Shown here: positions 1-9,404 of the stretch, piece by piece | Layout: each line of letters begins with the position of its first letter | Numbering within the stretch: position 1 is the stretch's first letter | Assembly: GCA_945897075.1 (NCBI GenBank) | Contig: CAMDEX010000040.1 | Coordinates: 1-33,398, forward strand | Origin: Litorilinea aerophila | GTDB taxonomy: Bacteria > Chloroflexota > Anaerolineae > Caldilineales > Caldilineaceae | Reading direction: 5' to 3' | DNA: 33,398 nt | Position numbers and translations under genes: made by a program | The notes under the pieces: model-generated | Databases searched by the model: none | What the model saw: the letters and a program-made list of their open reading frames with translations, nothing else | Told to the model about the DNA's origin: nothing

Positions 1-423
1 TTCGCCGCCGGAGAGGGAACGGGCTGCTGCTCCGGCCAGATGGGTCAGCCCCACTTCTTCCAAAATCTCACCGACGGCGGCTTTGCTGTTGCGCTCTCCA
101 CGCAATCCCAAGCCAAAGGCGACATTCGCCTCCACCGTGCGCTTGAGCAGGACGGGCCGCTGGAAGACGGTTGTGATGCGGCGCAGCACAGCCAGCGAGA
201 CGTTATCCCCACCCACAACTGGCCGCCCGTCAAAGCGAATCGTGCCGCTGCTCGTCGCTTCTAAAAAGTTGAGCAGGCGCAGCAGCGTACTCTTGCCCGC
301 GCCGCTCGGCCCCACAATAGCCAACACTTCCCCCCGACGAATCGCCAGGTCGTCAACGGCCAGGACAGTACGCTGCCCGTACTGTTTGCTCACGCCGCGC
401 AGGTGATAGAGAATTTCACTCAT
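1..423 (-). CDS. ABC transporter ATP-binding protein, tungstate/molybdate type (partial, runs off left edge)
   Basis: ATPase subunit of an importer, expected on the inner membrane face, powering uptake by the permease encoded just upstream. The 141 visible codons, read leftward, hold a Walker A motif (GPSGAGKST, residues 38-46), a Q-loop near residue 87 (TTVFQRP) and, at the window edge, the start of the ABC signature (LSGGE, 137-141). Walker B, the H-loop and the C-terminus lie outside. The ATG at 423 overlaps the permease stop as ATGA (420-423), indicating translational coupling. Tungstate or molybdate as substrate is inferred from the linked moeA genes and the TupB/WtpB-like permease; the ATPase alone could belong to several anion importers. 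The ABC family is certain, the substrate likely. Confidence 0.88.
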   Translation of the reverse strand, partial: MSEILYHLRGVSKQYGQRTVLAVDDLAIRRGEVLAIVGPSGAGKSTLLRLLNFLEATSSGTIRFDGRPVVGGDNVSLAVLRRITTVFQRPVLLKRTVEANVAFGLGLRGERNSKAAVGEILEEVGLTHLAGAAARSLSGGE

Positions 424-1088
424 TCGTCAAAGGAGCGCCCCTGCAAGCGCACGATCAGAAAGTTGGCGGCAAAGGTCAGCCCCAACAGCACCAGACTGAG
501 GGCAATCGCCAAGTCAAAATTGCCCTTGCCTGTCTCCAGCACAATCGCCGTCGTCAATACGCGGGTGCGGTGTTCGATATTGCCGCCCACAATCATCACC
601 GCGCCCACCTCCGAGATGATACCGCCAAAGCCAGCCACCACCGCCGCGATGACGCCACCCCTGGCCTCCTCCAGCACAGCCCACGTCGCCTGCCAGTTGG
701 ACGCGCCCAACGCCCGTACCTGCACGCGCAAGGCCGGGTCTACGCCAGTCACCGCGGCCATTGTGAAGCCCGCCACCAACGGGAAAGCCAAAATTGTCTG
801 GGCCAGAATCATCGCCTGGGGGGTGAAAAGGGAGGGGATGAAGGGGAGCGAGAGGCTGCCCAGCGGCCCAGAGCGGGAGAGGAGCAGATAGACGAAAAGA
901 CCGATCACCACCGGCGGGAAGGCCATCCCCGTATAGACCGCGGCCACAGCCAGCCGTCGTCCGCGAAAGCGGCGCAGCCCCAGCAACAGACCGGCGGGAA
1001 TACCCAACAGGACGCTGATCAACAGCGCAAATCCTGAAACCTGTAGGGAAAGCAGAACCATTTCGAACAGGGCAGAAGCGACGCTCAC
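420..1088 (-). CDS. tupB: ABC transporter permease, TupB-like (tungstate/molybdate)
   Basis: Membrane-spanning subunit of an oxyanion importer, 222 aa, with about five hydrophobic segments (near residues 5-35, 45-70, 90-115, 145-175 and 190-215). The cytoplasmic EAA-type loop that docks the ATPase is visible around residues 125-140 (GASNWQATWAVLEEARGG). Length and the GFGGIISEVGAVMIVGGN stretch fit the TupB/WtpB/ModB-like permeases. The start is GTG at 1088, overlapping the stop of the moeA-PBP gene as GTGA (1085-1088); its own stop overlaps the ATPase start. No separate periplasmic binding protein gene lies between moeA and the ATPase; one might lie beyond the left edge. Tungstate rather than molybdate is a family-level inference. 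Confidence 0.85.
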   Translation of the reverse strand: MSVASALFEMVLLSLQVSGFALLISVLLGIPAGLLLGLRRFRGRRLAVAAVYTGMAFPPVVIGLFVYLLLSRSGPLGSLSLPFIPSLFTPQAMILAQTILAFPLVAGFTMAAVTGVDPALRVQVRALGASNWQATWAVLEEARGGVIAAVVAGFGGIISEVGAVMIVGGNIEHRTRVLTTAIVLETGKGNFDLAIALSLVLLGLTFAANFLIVRLQGRSFDE

Positions 1089-3040
1089 AGTTCGGCCAGA
1101 ACCTCTCCCATCTGATCCGTGTCATAGCCGCCCAGTGCCTGCACAGCGCGCACAAATGCGCCATCCCGCCCGCGAATTAGCCCCAACAGAGGGGCCAGCA
1201 GTTCGCTTTCGTACTGTTCCACGGGGATCACCAGATCGTAGCGTTCGTCAAAAAGGGGCACGAAATCCAGTTCCAGGGCGCGGGCCGCAGCCAGAATCCC
1301 CAAGCCCACATCGGCCGCGCCGCTCTTCACCGCCGCGGCCACGGCCAGATGGGTAAACTCCTGCCGGTCATAGCCGTTGATGCGGCGGGGGTCCAGCCCC
1401 TGCTGCTTCAGCGCGTAGTCCAGCAGCACACGCGTGCCCGCGCCCCGCTGCCGGTTGACAAAGGCCACGTCTTCGCGCAGCAGGTCTTCTAAACTGGCGA
1501 TGGCTTTGGGGTTGCCTTTGGGAAGCATCAACCCCTGTTGCCGATTGACAAAGCCGAGCAGCACCACCCGTACCCCGTGCGGCGTGAGCAGACGGCGGAT
1601 GGAGTCCAGATTGTACGCGCCGCTCGCCTCGTCCAGCAGATGCGAACCGGCCAGATGGGCCTCGCCCCGTTGCAGCGCCAACAGCCCGCCCAGGCTGCCC
1701 ACATGCGCCGAGGAGAGGCTGCGCCGGGGTTGGGCCTGGCGCAGACGGTCGGCCAGCAGGTCGAGGGTCAAATCGTGGCTGCCGATGGCGACGATTGTAC
1801 TGTCTATACTGGCGAGGGGGCGCATCAACTCCACTTTCACTTTTTCACCGGCGTCGTGGCCTTCGGAGAAGCGGGGAATCAGCGCCACCCCGTCGGCCTT
1901 GACCAGCGACATCAACACGCCCGCGCCTCCGGCCAGTGGCGTCGCCAGCAACCGCCCGCCCACTTTGCCCAGCGTCACCCGCAAGAAATGATCCTCGCCC
2001 AGCGGCGACAATACTTTGCGCGTCAGCGTCGCCTGGACGGTCGGCTTTTCCGGCGCTTCCAGCCCCTGCCAAAGATAGAGCAGCGGCTTCACCAGCAGGT
2101 CGAAGGTCAACGCGGCGGAGACGGGATAGCCCGGAATGCCCACCAGCGCCTTGCCCCGCGCTACCCCCAAGACAACCGGATGGCCGGGGCGGATGGCGAT
2201 GCCGTGTACGCGCAGTTCGCCCAACTCCTGCACGATTGCGGATGTATAATCTTCCGAACCGGCCGACGAACCGGCGTTGATGGCGACCAGATCGTGGGTT
2301 TCTAAGGCTGCGGTCACAGCGTCGCGAATGGCCGCATAGTTATCGCGCACAATCGGCAGACGGGTGACAATACAGCCTGCTTCCTCGGCCTGGCTGCCCA
2401 ACATCAGCGAGTTGTACTCGATAATCGCGCCGGGTTTCAGTTCGCTGCCGATAGTGACCAGTTCCGTGCCGGTGGGCAGAATCGCCACCCGCGGCCGCCG
2501 GTAGACGGTGACCGCTGTGTGGCCGCTGGCGGCCAGCGCGCCCAAATCCTGGGGGCGCAGGCAATGGTTGGCCGCCAGCACCAGTTCCGAGGCCACAATG
2601 TCCTCACCCATCGGGCGCACGTAAGTCCAGGGCGCAGAGGAGGCGAGAATTTCGATATACTCCGCTCCATCCCGGCTGACCAGCTGCGTCTGCTCGATCA
2701 TCACCACCGCGTTCATACCCAGCGGCAGGGGATCGCCCGTATCCACCGCGAGGGCCTGCTCGCCCAGGCGCAGAAGAAGGGGTGAAGTTTCCGTAGCGCC
2801 GCGTGTCTCCTCGCTGCGCAACGCGTAGCCGTCCATCGCCGCGGCGTGGTAGTGGGGTGACGAGATGCGCGCCCAGACCGGCTGCGCGGTGACCCGGCCC
2901 AACGCGTCGGTCAGGGGGATCGTCTCTTTGCCCAACGGCGCGAGCAGACCGGCCGCGCCCAACGCAGCGTGCCAGTCGGCAATGGCTTCGTGCAGAGGCA
3001 CGTCGTGCAGGTAGATGTTGCGGGTGGGTTCGGTGGGCAT
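1085..3040 (-). CDS. moeA: Molybdopterin molybdenumtransferase MoeA fused to a periplasmic-binding-protein-like domain
   Basis: A 651-aa two-part protein. Residues about 1-415 are MoeA, which inserts molybdate (or tungstate) into adenylylated molybdopterin in the cytoplasm. Visible motifs are AAMDGYA near residue 69, GEDIVASELVL, PRVAILPTGTELV, NAGSSAGSEDYT and VGIPGYPVSAALTFDL. Residues about 415-651 form a type-2 periplasmic-binding fold (SHDLTLDLLADRL, QRGAGTRVLLDYALKQQG, ADVGLGILAAARAL) related to the COG1910 domain known fused to MoeA in other prokaryotes. No signal peptide precedes the fusion, so the binding domain should be cytoplasmic, more likely a ligand sensor or metal-handling domain than a transport receptor. 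ATG at 3040; no clear Shine-Dalgarno site. Its stop overlaps the permease start by 4 nt. Confidence 0.92.
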   Translation of the reverse strand: MPTEPTRNIYLHDVPLHEAIADWHAALGAAGLLAPLGKETIPLTDALGRVTAQPVWARISSPHYHAAAMDGYALRSEETRGATETSPLLLRLGEQALAVDTGDPLPLGMNAVVMIEQTQLVSRDGAEYIEILASSAPWTYVRPMGEDIVASELVLAANHCLRPQDLGALAASGHTAVTVYRRPRVAILPTGTELVTIGSELKPGAIIEYNSLMLGSQAEEAGCIVTRLPIVRDNYAAIRDAVTAALETHDLVAINAGSSAGSEDYTSAIVQELGELRVHGIAIRPGHPVVLGVARGKALVGIPGYPVSAALTFDLLVKPLLYLWQGLEAPEKPTVQATLTRKVLSPLGEDHFLRVTLGKVGGRLLATPLAGGAGVLMSLVKADGVALIPRFSEGHDAGEKVKVELMRPLASIDSTIVAIGSHDLTLDLLADRLRQAQPRRSLSSAHVGSLGGLLALQRGEAHLAGSHLLDEASGAYNLDSIRRLLTPHGVRVVLLGFVNRQQGLMLPKGNPKAIASLEDLLREDVAFVNRQRGAGTRVLLDYALKQQGLDPRRINGYDRQEFTHLAVAAAVKSGAADVGLGILAAARALELDFVPLFDERYDLVIPVEQYESELLAPLLGLIRGRDGAFVRAVQALGGYDTDQMGEVLAEL

Positions 3041-3055
3041 AGGGTGTGCGACGAA

Positions 3056-3166
3056 TGAAAGTAATTGGGTAGGGAAGAGACGGCAGACGGCGGACGGCGG
3101 ACGAACGAATGTGGAAATTTCTCGGTTTCAGTTCGTCTTTCGTCGGTCGCCCTCCGTCTACTTTAG
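3056..3166. repeat. Heptamer repeat/inverted repeat between the two moeA genes
   Basis: The 122-nt gap between the two moeA genes holds a short heptamer run at about 3078-3106 (AGACGGC, AGACGGC, GGACGGC, GGACGAA) and a degenerate reverse-complement arm ending near 3161 (CGTCTTTCGTCGG, CCTCCGTCT). Together they can fold into a long imperfect hairpin just after the first moeA and before the second. No obvious promoter or U-tract accompanies it, so its effect on read-through cannot be told from sequence. Confidence 0.55.
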
Positions 3167-4392
3167 TGCAACAAAACCGTCACCCACGCGCCCTCGCGGA
3201 TGCCGTTGGCGTTGAGGTCGATCTTCACTGTGCCGTCGGCGTGGACAAGAGTGTAGATGAGGTTGGACTTGCCCAAGACGGGCACGGCCCACACTTCGCC
3301 CTCCCGCTCCTCCAGCCGCACCTGCACGTAATCTTCGCGCCCAGCCGTGGAGGCGATGTTGCGGGCCAGCCGCGCCTGCATCTGCGCTTTGGGCTGCTCC
3401 TGCGCACCCAGCAGAGCGCGGATGGTAGGCGCAACGATCAGATCGAAGATGACCATCGCCGAGACGGGATTGCCAGGCAGACCGAAGACCGGTTTGCCGT
3501 CGGCTACGGCCACAATCGTCGGCTTGCCGGGACGCACGCTCAAGCCGTGGACCAGCACACCCGGCGCGCCCAGCCCGGCGATGACCTCCACGCTCAGGTC
3601 GCGGTAGCTGACCGAACTGCCCGCGGAGAGGACGACAATATCAGCTTCGGCGTGGGCCTGCGCTGCCGCGGCTTCCAGCGCGGCCCGATCATCCGGCACA
3701 ATGCCGTAGAGGATCGGTTCACCCCCCGCCCGCCGCGTCAACCCGGCCAGCGTGTAGGAGTTGATGTCGCGCACCTGACCGGGCGCGACAGGCTGATCCG
3801 GGGCCACCACTTCGTCGCCGGAGGAGATGATGGCGACGCGCGGCGGCACAGCCACTGTCACAGTTGTGATGCCCAGCGCCAGCAGCCCGCCGATCTCCTG
3901 CGGGCGCAGACGGCGACCCGCACCCAAAATCGGCTCGCCAGCGCGGATGTCCTCGCCGATTTGGATGACGTTTTCGCCCTCGGCCACAGGCCGCAACACT
4001 TCAATACTGGCAGCATCCACAACTTGCGTGTTTTCCACCATCACCACCCCGTTGGCCCCCGCCGGGATCATCCCGCCCGTATGCACCAGCGCGGCTTCAC
4101 CCACGCCCATGCGCAGTTCGCTGGCGCGGCCCATCGCTACTTCGCCGATAACCGTCAAAAAGGCGGGCAGACTGCTCGACGCGCCGTAGGTGTCCACAGC
4201 GTTGACCGCGTAGCCGTCCACAGTGGAGCGGGCAAATTCGGGCAAATCCTGGGGAGAGATGAGGGAGGATGCCAGCACCCGGTCCAGCGCGTCAGCCGTC
4301 GCAATCTGCTCGGTGCGGACACGGGGGGTAAAGTGCTGGAGCAGCAGCTTCCAGGCGTCGGACGGGGTGCGAACTGTGAAAAATTCAGACAT
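3163..4392 (-). CDS. moeA: Molybdopterin molybdenumtransferase MoeA
   Basis: About 409 aa, the usual size for stand-alone MoeA, catalysing the last step of Mo/W cofactor assembly. Motifs in order: STVDGYAVNAVDTYG near residue 60, GGMIPAGANGVVMVENTQ, GEDIRAGEPILGAGRRLRP, PRVAIISSGDEVV, LSAGSSVSYRD in place of the common GGVSVG loop, and VFGLPGNPVSAMVIFDL. The ATG at 4392 is chosen over an in-frame TTG two codons upstream; neither has a strong Shine-Dalgarno site. It is the first of two moeA genes in one transcriptional direction, followed by the fusion paralogue and transporter genes. Such pairs are common in organisms using both Mo and W or storing two cofactor forms; which metal each serves is unknown here. 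Confidence 0.93.
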   Translation of the reverse strand: MSEFFTVRTPSDAWKLLLQHFTPRVRTEQIATADALDRVLASSLISPQDLPEFARSTVDGYAVNAVDTYGASSSLPAFLTVIGEVAMGRASELRMGVGEAALVHTGGMIPAGANGVVMVENTQVVDAASIEVLRPVAEGENVIQIGEDIRAGEPILGAGRRLRPQEIGGLLALGITTVTVAVPPRVAIISSGDEVVAPDQPVAPGQVRDINSYTLAGLTRRAGGEPILYGIVPDDRAALEAAAAQAHAEADIVVLSAGSSVSYRDLSVEVIAGLGAPGVLVHGLSVRPGKPTIVAVADGKPVFGLPGNPVSAMVIFDLIVAPTIRALLGAQEQPKAQMQARLARNIASTAGREDYVQVRLEEREGEVWAVPVLGKSNLIYTLVHADGTVKIDLNANGIREGAWVTVLLH

Positions 4393-4459
4393 ACGCAAGT
4401 TGCCAGGGCTGGAGGAATCGTTCGCTAAATAAGCTATAGCAATCGTAGTTGAGGGATTT

Positions 4460-5110
4460 TTAGTTCGTTGGCATTGGCGCTGTCATATCCATAATGATGA
4501 CTCTGAGGGCTTTCAGAATGCGCAGAATGTCGTAAATTTCATCCGACAACGCCGAATAGTCGCGGCTGATGAGATACTGCTTGCCGTCGAGGAGCATAAA
4601 ACGCCAGTCGCTACCGACCACATAACAGCCATAAATAGGCTGCCCGTCGCCATTGAGTGCCTGTGCCACCAGCATCGCTGCCAATGTCTGTCCTGCCGGG
4701 TCGCCTTGCGGATCGATGAGCCGTTTATATTCGGTAAAGGCAAACATCGGAATTTCTGGCTCTCGATAACCGGTGGCAATAATCGTATCAGGTTCGCCAT
4801 TTAGCTCGACATCGTTAATCACAGCCTGAATATGCCGTTGAGCGAAGAGATTAAAACGGTAGAACTCCATAAAGTTCACCAGCGATAAGATAGGACCGAT
4901 AAAGCGCAGAGATAACTCTTGCTCATTCCAACCATTGACATTCAGAATCAAAATCTCACGTAGTTCTTGCAGCCTCTCCCTATCGGCCTCAGTCAATGTG
5001 ATAGAAGATTGTAACCAGCGATCCAAAATGGGATTAGAAAAGGATGTACGCAACCCAAACCGTCTATCCAATAAAGTCAGTGTACAATCGCTAAAGCGTA
5101 ATTTCTCCAT
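4460..5110 (-). CDS. Hypothetical protein with PD-(D/E)XK nuclease-like core
   Basis: A 216-aa protein resembling the N-terminal, restriction-enzyme-like domain of widespread uncharacterised cyanobacterial, Bacteroidetes and Chloroflexota proteins. A helix with WNEQELSLRFIGPIL (61-75) is followed by a candidate nuclease core: GEPD (D108), a beta hairpin, then FTEYKR with E127 and K129. This gives the D...ExK spacing expected of the PD-(D/E)XK fold. No partner methylase or helicase is adjacent, so a restriction role is unsupported. An in-frame ATG lies 8 codons upstream at 5134, but the ATG at 5110 has a GGGAAG ribosome site 6-7 nt before it and sits about 34 nt behind the likely transcription start, so it is preferred. 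Base composition is AT-richer than the neighbours, suggesting acquisition by transfer. Confidence 0.72.
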   Translation of the reverse strand: MEKLRFSDCTLTLLDRRFGLRTSFSNPILDRWLQSSITLTEADRERLQELREILILNVNGWNEQELSLRFIGPILSLVNFMEFYRFNLFAQRHIQAVINDVELNGEPDTIIATGYREPEIPMFAFTEYKRLIDPQGDPAGQTLAAMLVAQALNGDGQPIYGCYVVGSDWRFMLLDGKQYLISRDYSALSDEIYDILRILKALRVIIMDMTAPMPTN

Positions 5111-5150
5111 AAATATCTTCCCTTTGCCAATCATTTACGCACTTGGGTAA

Positions 5151-5179
5151 ATTATAGCATAGAAAGAAGGCGGGTTCTA
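5151..5179 (-). promoter_or_regulatory. Candidate promoter for the PD-(D/E)XK-like gene
   Basis: A perfect minus-strand -10 box, TATAAT, is at 5156-5151. The -35 position 17 bp upstream (TAGAAC, 5179-5174) matches consensus poorly. A start near 5144 would give a leader of about 34 nt to the ATG at 5110. Confidence 0.45.
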
Positions 5180-5190
5180 ACCCTGAACAC

Positions 5191-5219
5191 AAAAAAGGGC
5201 GACGGTCATCGTTGCGCCC
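5191..5219 (-). terminator. Rho-independent terminator behind fadN-fadA
   Basis: On the minus strand GGGCGCAACG, a 5-nt loop and CGTCGCCC form a slightly bulged GC-rich stem followed by six T's (5196-5191). It lies about 80 nt past the thiolase stop and before the next minus-strand promoter, so it should end the beta-oxidation transcript. Confidence 0.7.
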
Positions 5220-5299
5220 CTCTCGCCAGCCCCTACCTGTCACAAGGTCTGGCCCGCACGATGACCAAGACCCGTTGGAACGCTTCAACGCTTCAACGC

Positions 5300-6478
<1,179 letters not shown>

Positions 6479-6513
6479 ACGAATTAGTCCTTTCGTAGTC
6501 GAATAATCTTGCG

Positions 6514-6626
6514 CCCATCGCTCCCGCGTGGGCGCACAGGGGGACGCTCTGCGTCCAGAACAACGGTCTTGCGATCAGCCACTCGACGCAGAGCGTCGGC
6601 GGAACACTCCCACGCGGAGCGGTGGG
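6514..6626. repeat. Long REP-like inverted repeat between fadN and fadA
   Basis: Two imperfect complementary arms (6514-6555 and 6585-6626) share the blocks CGCTCCGCGTGGG and GACGCTCTGCGTC in inverted order, around a loop of about 29 nt. In RNA this would be a hairpin of roughly 40 bp between two co-oriented genes. Similar 'CGCTCCGCGTGGGA' palindromes are dispersed in many bacterial genomes. It could stabilise the upstream mRNA or reduce read-through; there is no U-tract. Confidence 0.75.
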
Positions 6627-6636
6627 AACGAGAAGG

Positions 6637-9069
6637 TTAGTTGCGTAGTGGCTTGCCGCTCTGCAACATCGCCCAGATGCGCTCTTGGGTTTTGGGATAG
6701 CCGCACAGTTTCAGAAACGCTTCCCGCTCCAAATCCAGGAAGTATTGCTCGTCCATCCAGGCGGGCTGGCTCAGTTCGCCGCCGCAGAGAACCGTTGCCA
6801 ACTGCCCGGCGATGATAGCGTCGTGCTCGCTGATGTAGCCCCCCTCTTTGAGGGAATAGATGCCGATGCGCAGATTGGCAAGCTGATCCCCCCCCGCGGC
6901 GTAGACATTCGCCTTCACGCTGGGCGGCGTGTAGCCGTTGGCGGCCATCCGCAACACTTCCGCTTTTGCCTCGCCCAGCAGGTGATCGTAGTTCATCACA
7001 ATGCGGTCCGTCTCCGCAAAGAAGCCCATCTGCCGCGCCTCCACGGCGCTGGTGGAGACTTTGGCAAAGCCGATCTGCTCAAAAATCTGCTGCAGATAGG
7101 GGCTGGGGTTGACATTGGCCGCGTGCATATGCGGGCTGACAGTCCGCCGCACCATCTCTTTGCAGCCGCCCCCGCCGGGAATGACACCCACGCCCACCTC
7201 GACCAGACCCATGTACGTTTCGGCGTGGGCCACAATGCGATCCGCGCCCATCGAAATCTCCGCGCCACCGCCCAGAGCCAACTGATAGGGCGCGGCCACC
7301 ACCGGTTTGGGGGCCAGGCGCATCTGCAAAATCATCTGTTGCAGGCCGTGGATGGCCGCGTCCAACTGTTCCCACTGGCCGGACTGGGCCAGCATCCCGA
7401 TCAGAAAGATATTGGCTCCAGCGCTGAAATTGCCGCCCTGGTTGCCGATGACCAGCCCCGTCGCGCTGCCGTGCAGCCGTTCAATGGCTGCGTTGGCGAT
7501 GGCACCGATGGCCGTGTCCAGGCTGTTCATCTTCGTGTGGAATTCCAGCAGCAGCACGCCGTCGCCCATATCGAGCAGGCTGGCCGAGTCATTCTCGGCC
7601 AGCACACCCCGGCTGCGGCGGATGTCGGCCACTGTCACAGTCTGGCCGTCGCTCACGCTCCGGCTTCCGTCACTCGCCGGGCTGTAGACTGTGCTATGGC
7701 CGTTTTCGTAGGTGTAGAAAGTCTCGCGACCCGACGCCAGCATTTCATGAACCCACCCAGCTACGGTCACGCCTTCGCCTTCCATCCGCTCCAGCGCCTC
7801 CCGCACGCCCAGCGTGTCCCACGTCTCAAAAGGCCCCATCTCCCAGCCAAAGCCCCACTTCATGGCGTTGTCAATGTCCGCCGGACTGTCGGCGATCTCT
7901 GGCACGCGCTTGCTGGCGTAGGCCAATGTGCGGCTGAGGGTATGCCAGATCAGATCGCCCGCCTCGTCGTCGGCGTCGGTCAGACGGCGCAGACGCTCGG
8001 CCAGTTCCTCGTCTTTGGCCTCGCCCACACTGGCCCAGCGCGGTTTGGCCGGAGCCACGTAATCAATTTTGCCCTTTGCCGCCGCCTGCAAATCCAGCCC
8101 CCAGAAATCCTTGCCCCCTTTGGCATCGGTCACTGTCTTGTAAAAGCCCTGGCCCGTTTTGCTGCCCAAGAGTTTGTTCTCCACCAGCAGCTTCATCACC
8201 GCGGAGCCGCCCGGCCCGCGCAGAACCTCTCGATCCTCGTCGTCCGGGATCAGCCCGTAGAGGTTGTCGCCCACCAGCGCGGCCACGTCAATCCCCACCA
8301 CATCGTTGAGGCGGAAGGTGGCGGTCTTGGGGCGACCGATCAGCGGTCCGGTCAGGCTGTCCACCTCCTCGACGGTGTAGCCGTTCTCGATGGCGTACTC
8401 CATCACGTCGCTCTGGATAAAGCTGAACATCCGGTTGCCGACAAAGTTGGGCGTGTCTTTGCAGACGACGACGCCCTTGCCCAGACGGCTCTCGGCGAAG
8501 GTTTTCATCTGGGCCACAATGGCCGGGTCGGTCTCTGCGGTGGGGATGATCTCCAGCAGGTGCAAGTAGCGGGGCGGGTTGAAGAAATGGGTGCCCAGAA
8601 AGCGCTTTTTGAAGGCGGCACTGCGTCCCTGGCTGATGATATGCACGGGGATGCCGGAGGTATTGGTGCTGATGATGGCGTGGGCGGGCGCGGCGGCTTC
8701 GATGCGCGCCATTAATGCCTGTTTGGGGGCGGGGCGCTCGACAATCACTTCGATAATCCAATCGCTCTGTCCCACCGCGGTGTCGAAATCGTCCTCCAGA
8801 TTGCCCAGCGTAATCAGCGCCGCCTGCTGCTCGGAGAAAAGATTGGCCGGTTTGCTCTTGACCATCCGCTCGCAGCCCTGGCTGACGATGCGGTTGCGCA
8901 CGGCTGGGCTGTCCAGCGTCAGCCCTTTGGCCGACTCGGCCGCGGTCAATTCAGAGGGCACAATGTCGAGCAGATGGGAGGCGATGCCAGCGTTGGCGAG
9001 ATGACCGGCGATGGCTGCGCCCATTGTGCCGGCCCCGATAACGGTCACGTGGGAGATGGATTTGGGCAT
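6637..9069 (-). CDS. fadN: 3-hydroxyacyl-CoA dehydrogenase / enoyl-CoA hydratase, FadN type
   Basis: An 810-aa bifunctional beta-oxidation enzyme. The N-terminal Rossmann domain starts with an NAD motif (GAGTMG, residues 12-17) and carries the dehydrogenase region through about residue 430 (THFFNPPRYLHLLEIIPTAET, VCKDTPNFVGNRMF). The crotonase domain follows at about 460-700, with oxyanion-hole segments GNQGGNFSAGANIF and LALGGGAEISMGADRI and the VGVGVIPGGGG loop. This dehydrogenase-first order is that of Bacillus FadN, not of E. coli FadB. ATG at 9069 is chosen because it begins MPKSISHVTVIGAG; a TTG two codons upstream is closer to the AGGAG site (4 versus 10 nt) and cannot be excluded. It is followed by fadA, giving a two-gene fatty-acid degradation unit. 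Confidence 0.94.
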   Translation of the reverse strand: MPKSISHVTVIGAGTMGAAIAGHLANAGIASHLLDIVPSELTAAESAKGLTLDSPAVRNRIVSQGCERMVKSKPANLFSEQQAALITLGNLEDDFDTAVGQSDWIIEVIVERPAPKQALMARIEAAAPAHAIISTNTSGIPVHIISQGRSAAFKKRFLGTHFFNPPRYLHLLEIIPTAETDPAIVAQMKTFAESRLGKGVVVCKDTPNFVGNRMFSFIQSDVMEYAIENGYTVEEVDSLTGPLIGRPKTATFRLNDVVGIDVAALVGDNLYGLIPDDEDREVLRGPGGSAVMKLLVENKLLGSKTGQGFYKTVTDAKGGKDFWGLDLQAAAKGKIDYVAPAKPRWASVGEAKDEELAERLRRLTDADDEAGDLIWHTLSRTLAYASKRVPEIADSPADIDNAMKWGFGWEMGPFETWDTLGVREALERMEGEGVTVAGWVHEMLASGRETFYTYENGHSTVYSPASDGSRSVSDGQTVTVADIRRSRGVLAENDSASLLDMGDGVLLLEFHTKMNSLDTAIGAIANAAIERLHGSATGLVIGNQGGNFSAGANIFLIGMLAQSGQWEQLDAAIHGLQQMILQMRLAPKPVVAAPYQLALGGGAEISMGADRIVAHAETYMGLVEVGVGVIPGGGGCKEMVRRTVSPHMHAANVNPSPYLQQIFEQIGFAKVSTSAVEARQMGFFAETDRIVMNYDHLLGEAKAEVLRMAANGYTPPSVKANVYAAGGDQLANLRIGIYSLKEGGYISEHDAIIAGQLATVLCGGELSQPAWMDEQYFLDLEREAFLKLCGYPKTQERIWAMLQSGKPLRN

Positions 9070-9334
9070 GAGCAAGAGTCTCCTGAGGAGAGGATATTGG
9101 GTATTGGTCGTCGGCGTGTGAACAGTTATCAGTGTGATACCGACTGATTACCGTTCACTGATAACTGGCCTTTGCGCGTGGAGCAATAGTACCGTCGGCG
9201 TGTTGCGGGATGGTTTTGGGATCGTTGATCCGGGTAGGGTATACGGTCAGGCGAATAACGAAACGCTCACCCACATCAATTGACCAAATGGCTCGCTTGC
9301 GCATGTAAAAGCCGGAGCAATGCCTACTCTTCTT
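9070..9334. other. Intergenic region between fadN and def
   Basis: Apart from the fadN ribosome site, this stretch holds a perfect 12-bp inverted repeat (CAGTTATCAGTG at 9123-9134 and its complement at 9156-9167, 21-nt loop) and a short heptamer-like TATTGGG run near 9102. A 49-codon minus-strand ORF (9304 to 9155) ends inside the palindrome; it resembles nothing I recognise and is not called as a gene. Confidence 0.5.
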
Positions 9335-9364
9335 TTGACAGTCACTTTCCGTCACATCTATAAT
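9335..9364 (+). promoter_or_regulatory. Consensus sigma-70 promoter for def
   Basis: TTGACA (9335-9340), an 18-bp spacer and TATAAT (9359-9364) match both hexamers perfectly. The predicted start near 9371 gives a leader of about 34 nt to the def ATG at 9405. This is the best promoter match in the window. Confidence 0.88.
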
Positions 9365-9404
9365 AGTAGGGTTGCCAATGGAACAGGCGAGGAAAGAGAG
9401 CAGG

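Noticed and set aside
3109..4428. 439-codon plus-strand open frame opposite moeA
   Set aside because: Antisense to a well-supported moeA, with arginine/histidine-rich low-information sequence.
3041..4459. Molybdenum-cofactor riboswitch before the moeA genes
   Set aside because: Leaders are short (67 and 122 nt) and show only a heptamer inverted repeat; no conserved Moco aptamer pattern was recognised.
6685..8715. 676-codon plus-strand open frame opposite fadN
   Set aside because: Shadow of the fadN coding strand; no recognisable protein motif.
9155..9304. 49-codon minus-strand ORF between fadN and def
   Set aside because: No recognisable family, no clear ribosome site, and it ends in a dispersed palindrome; kept only as a remark.
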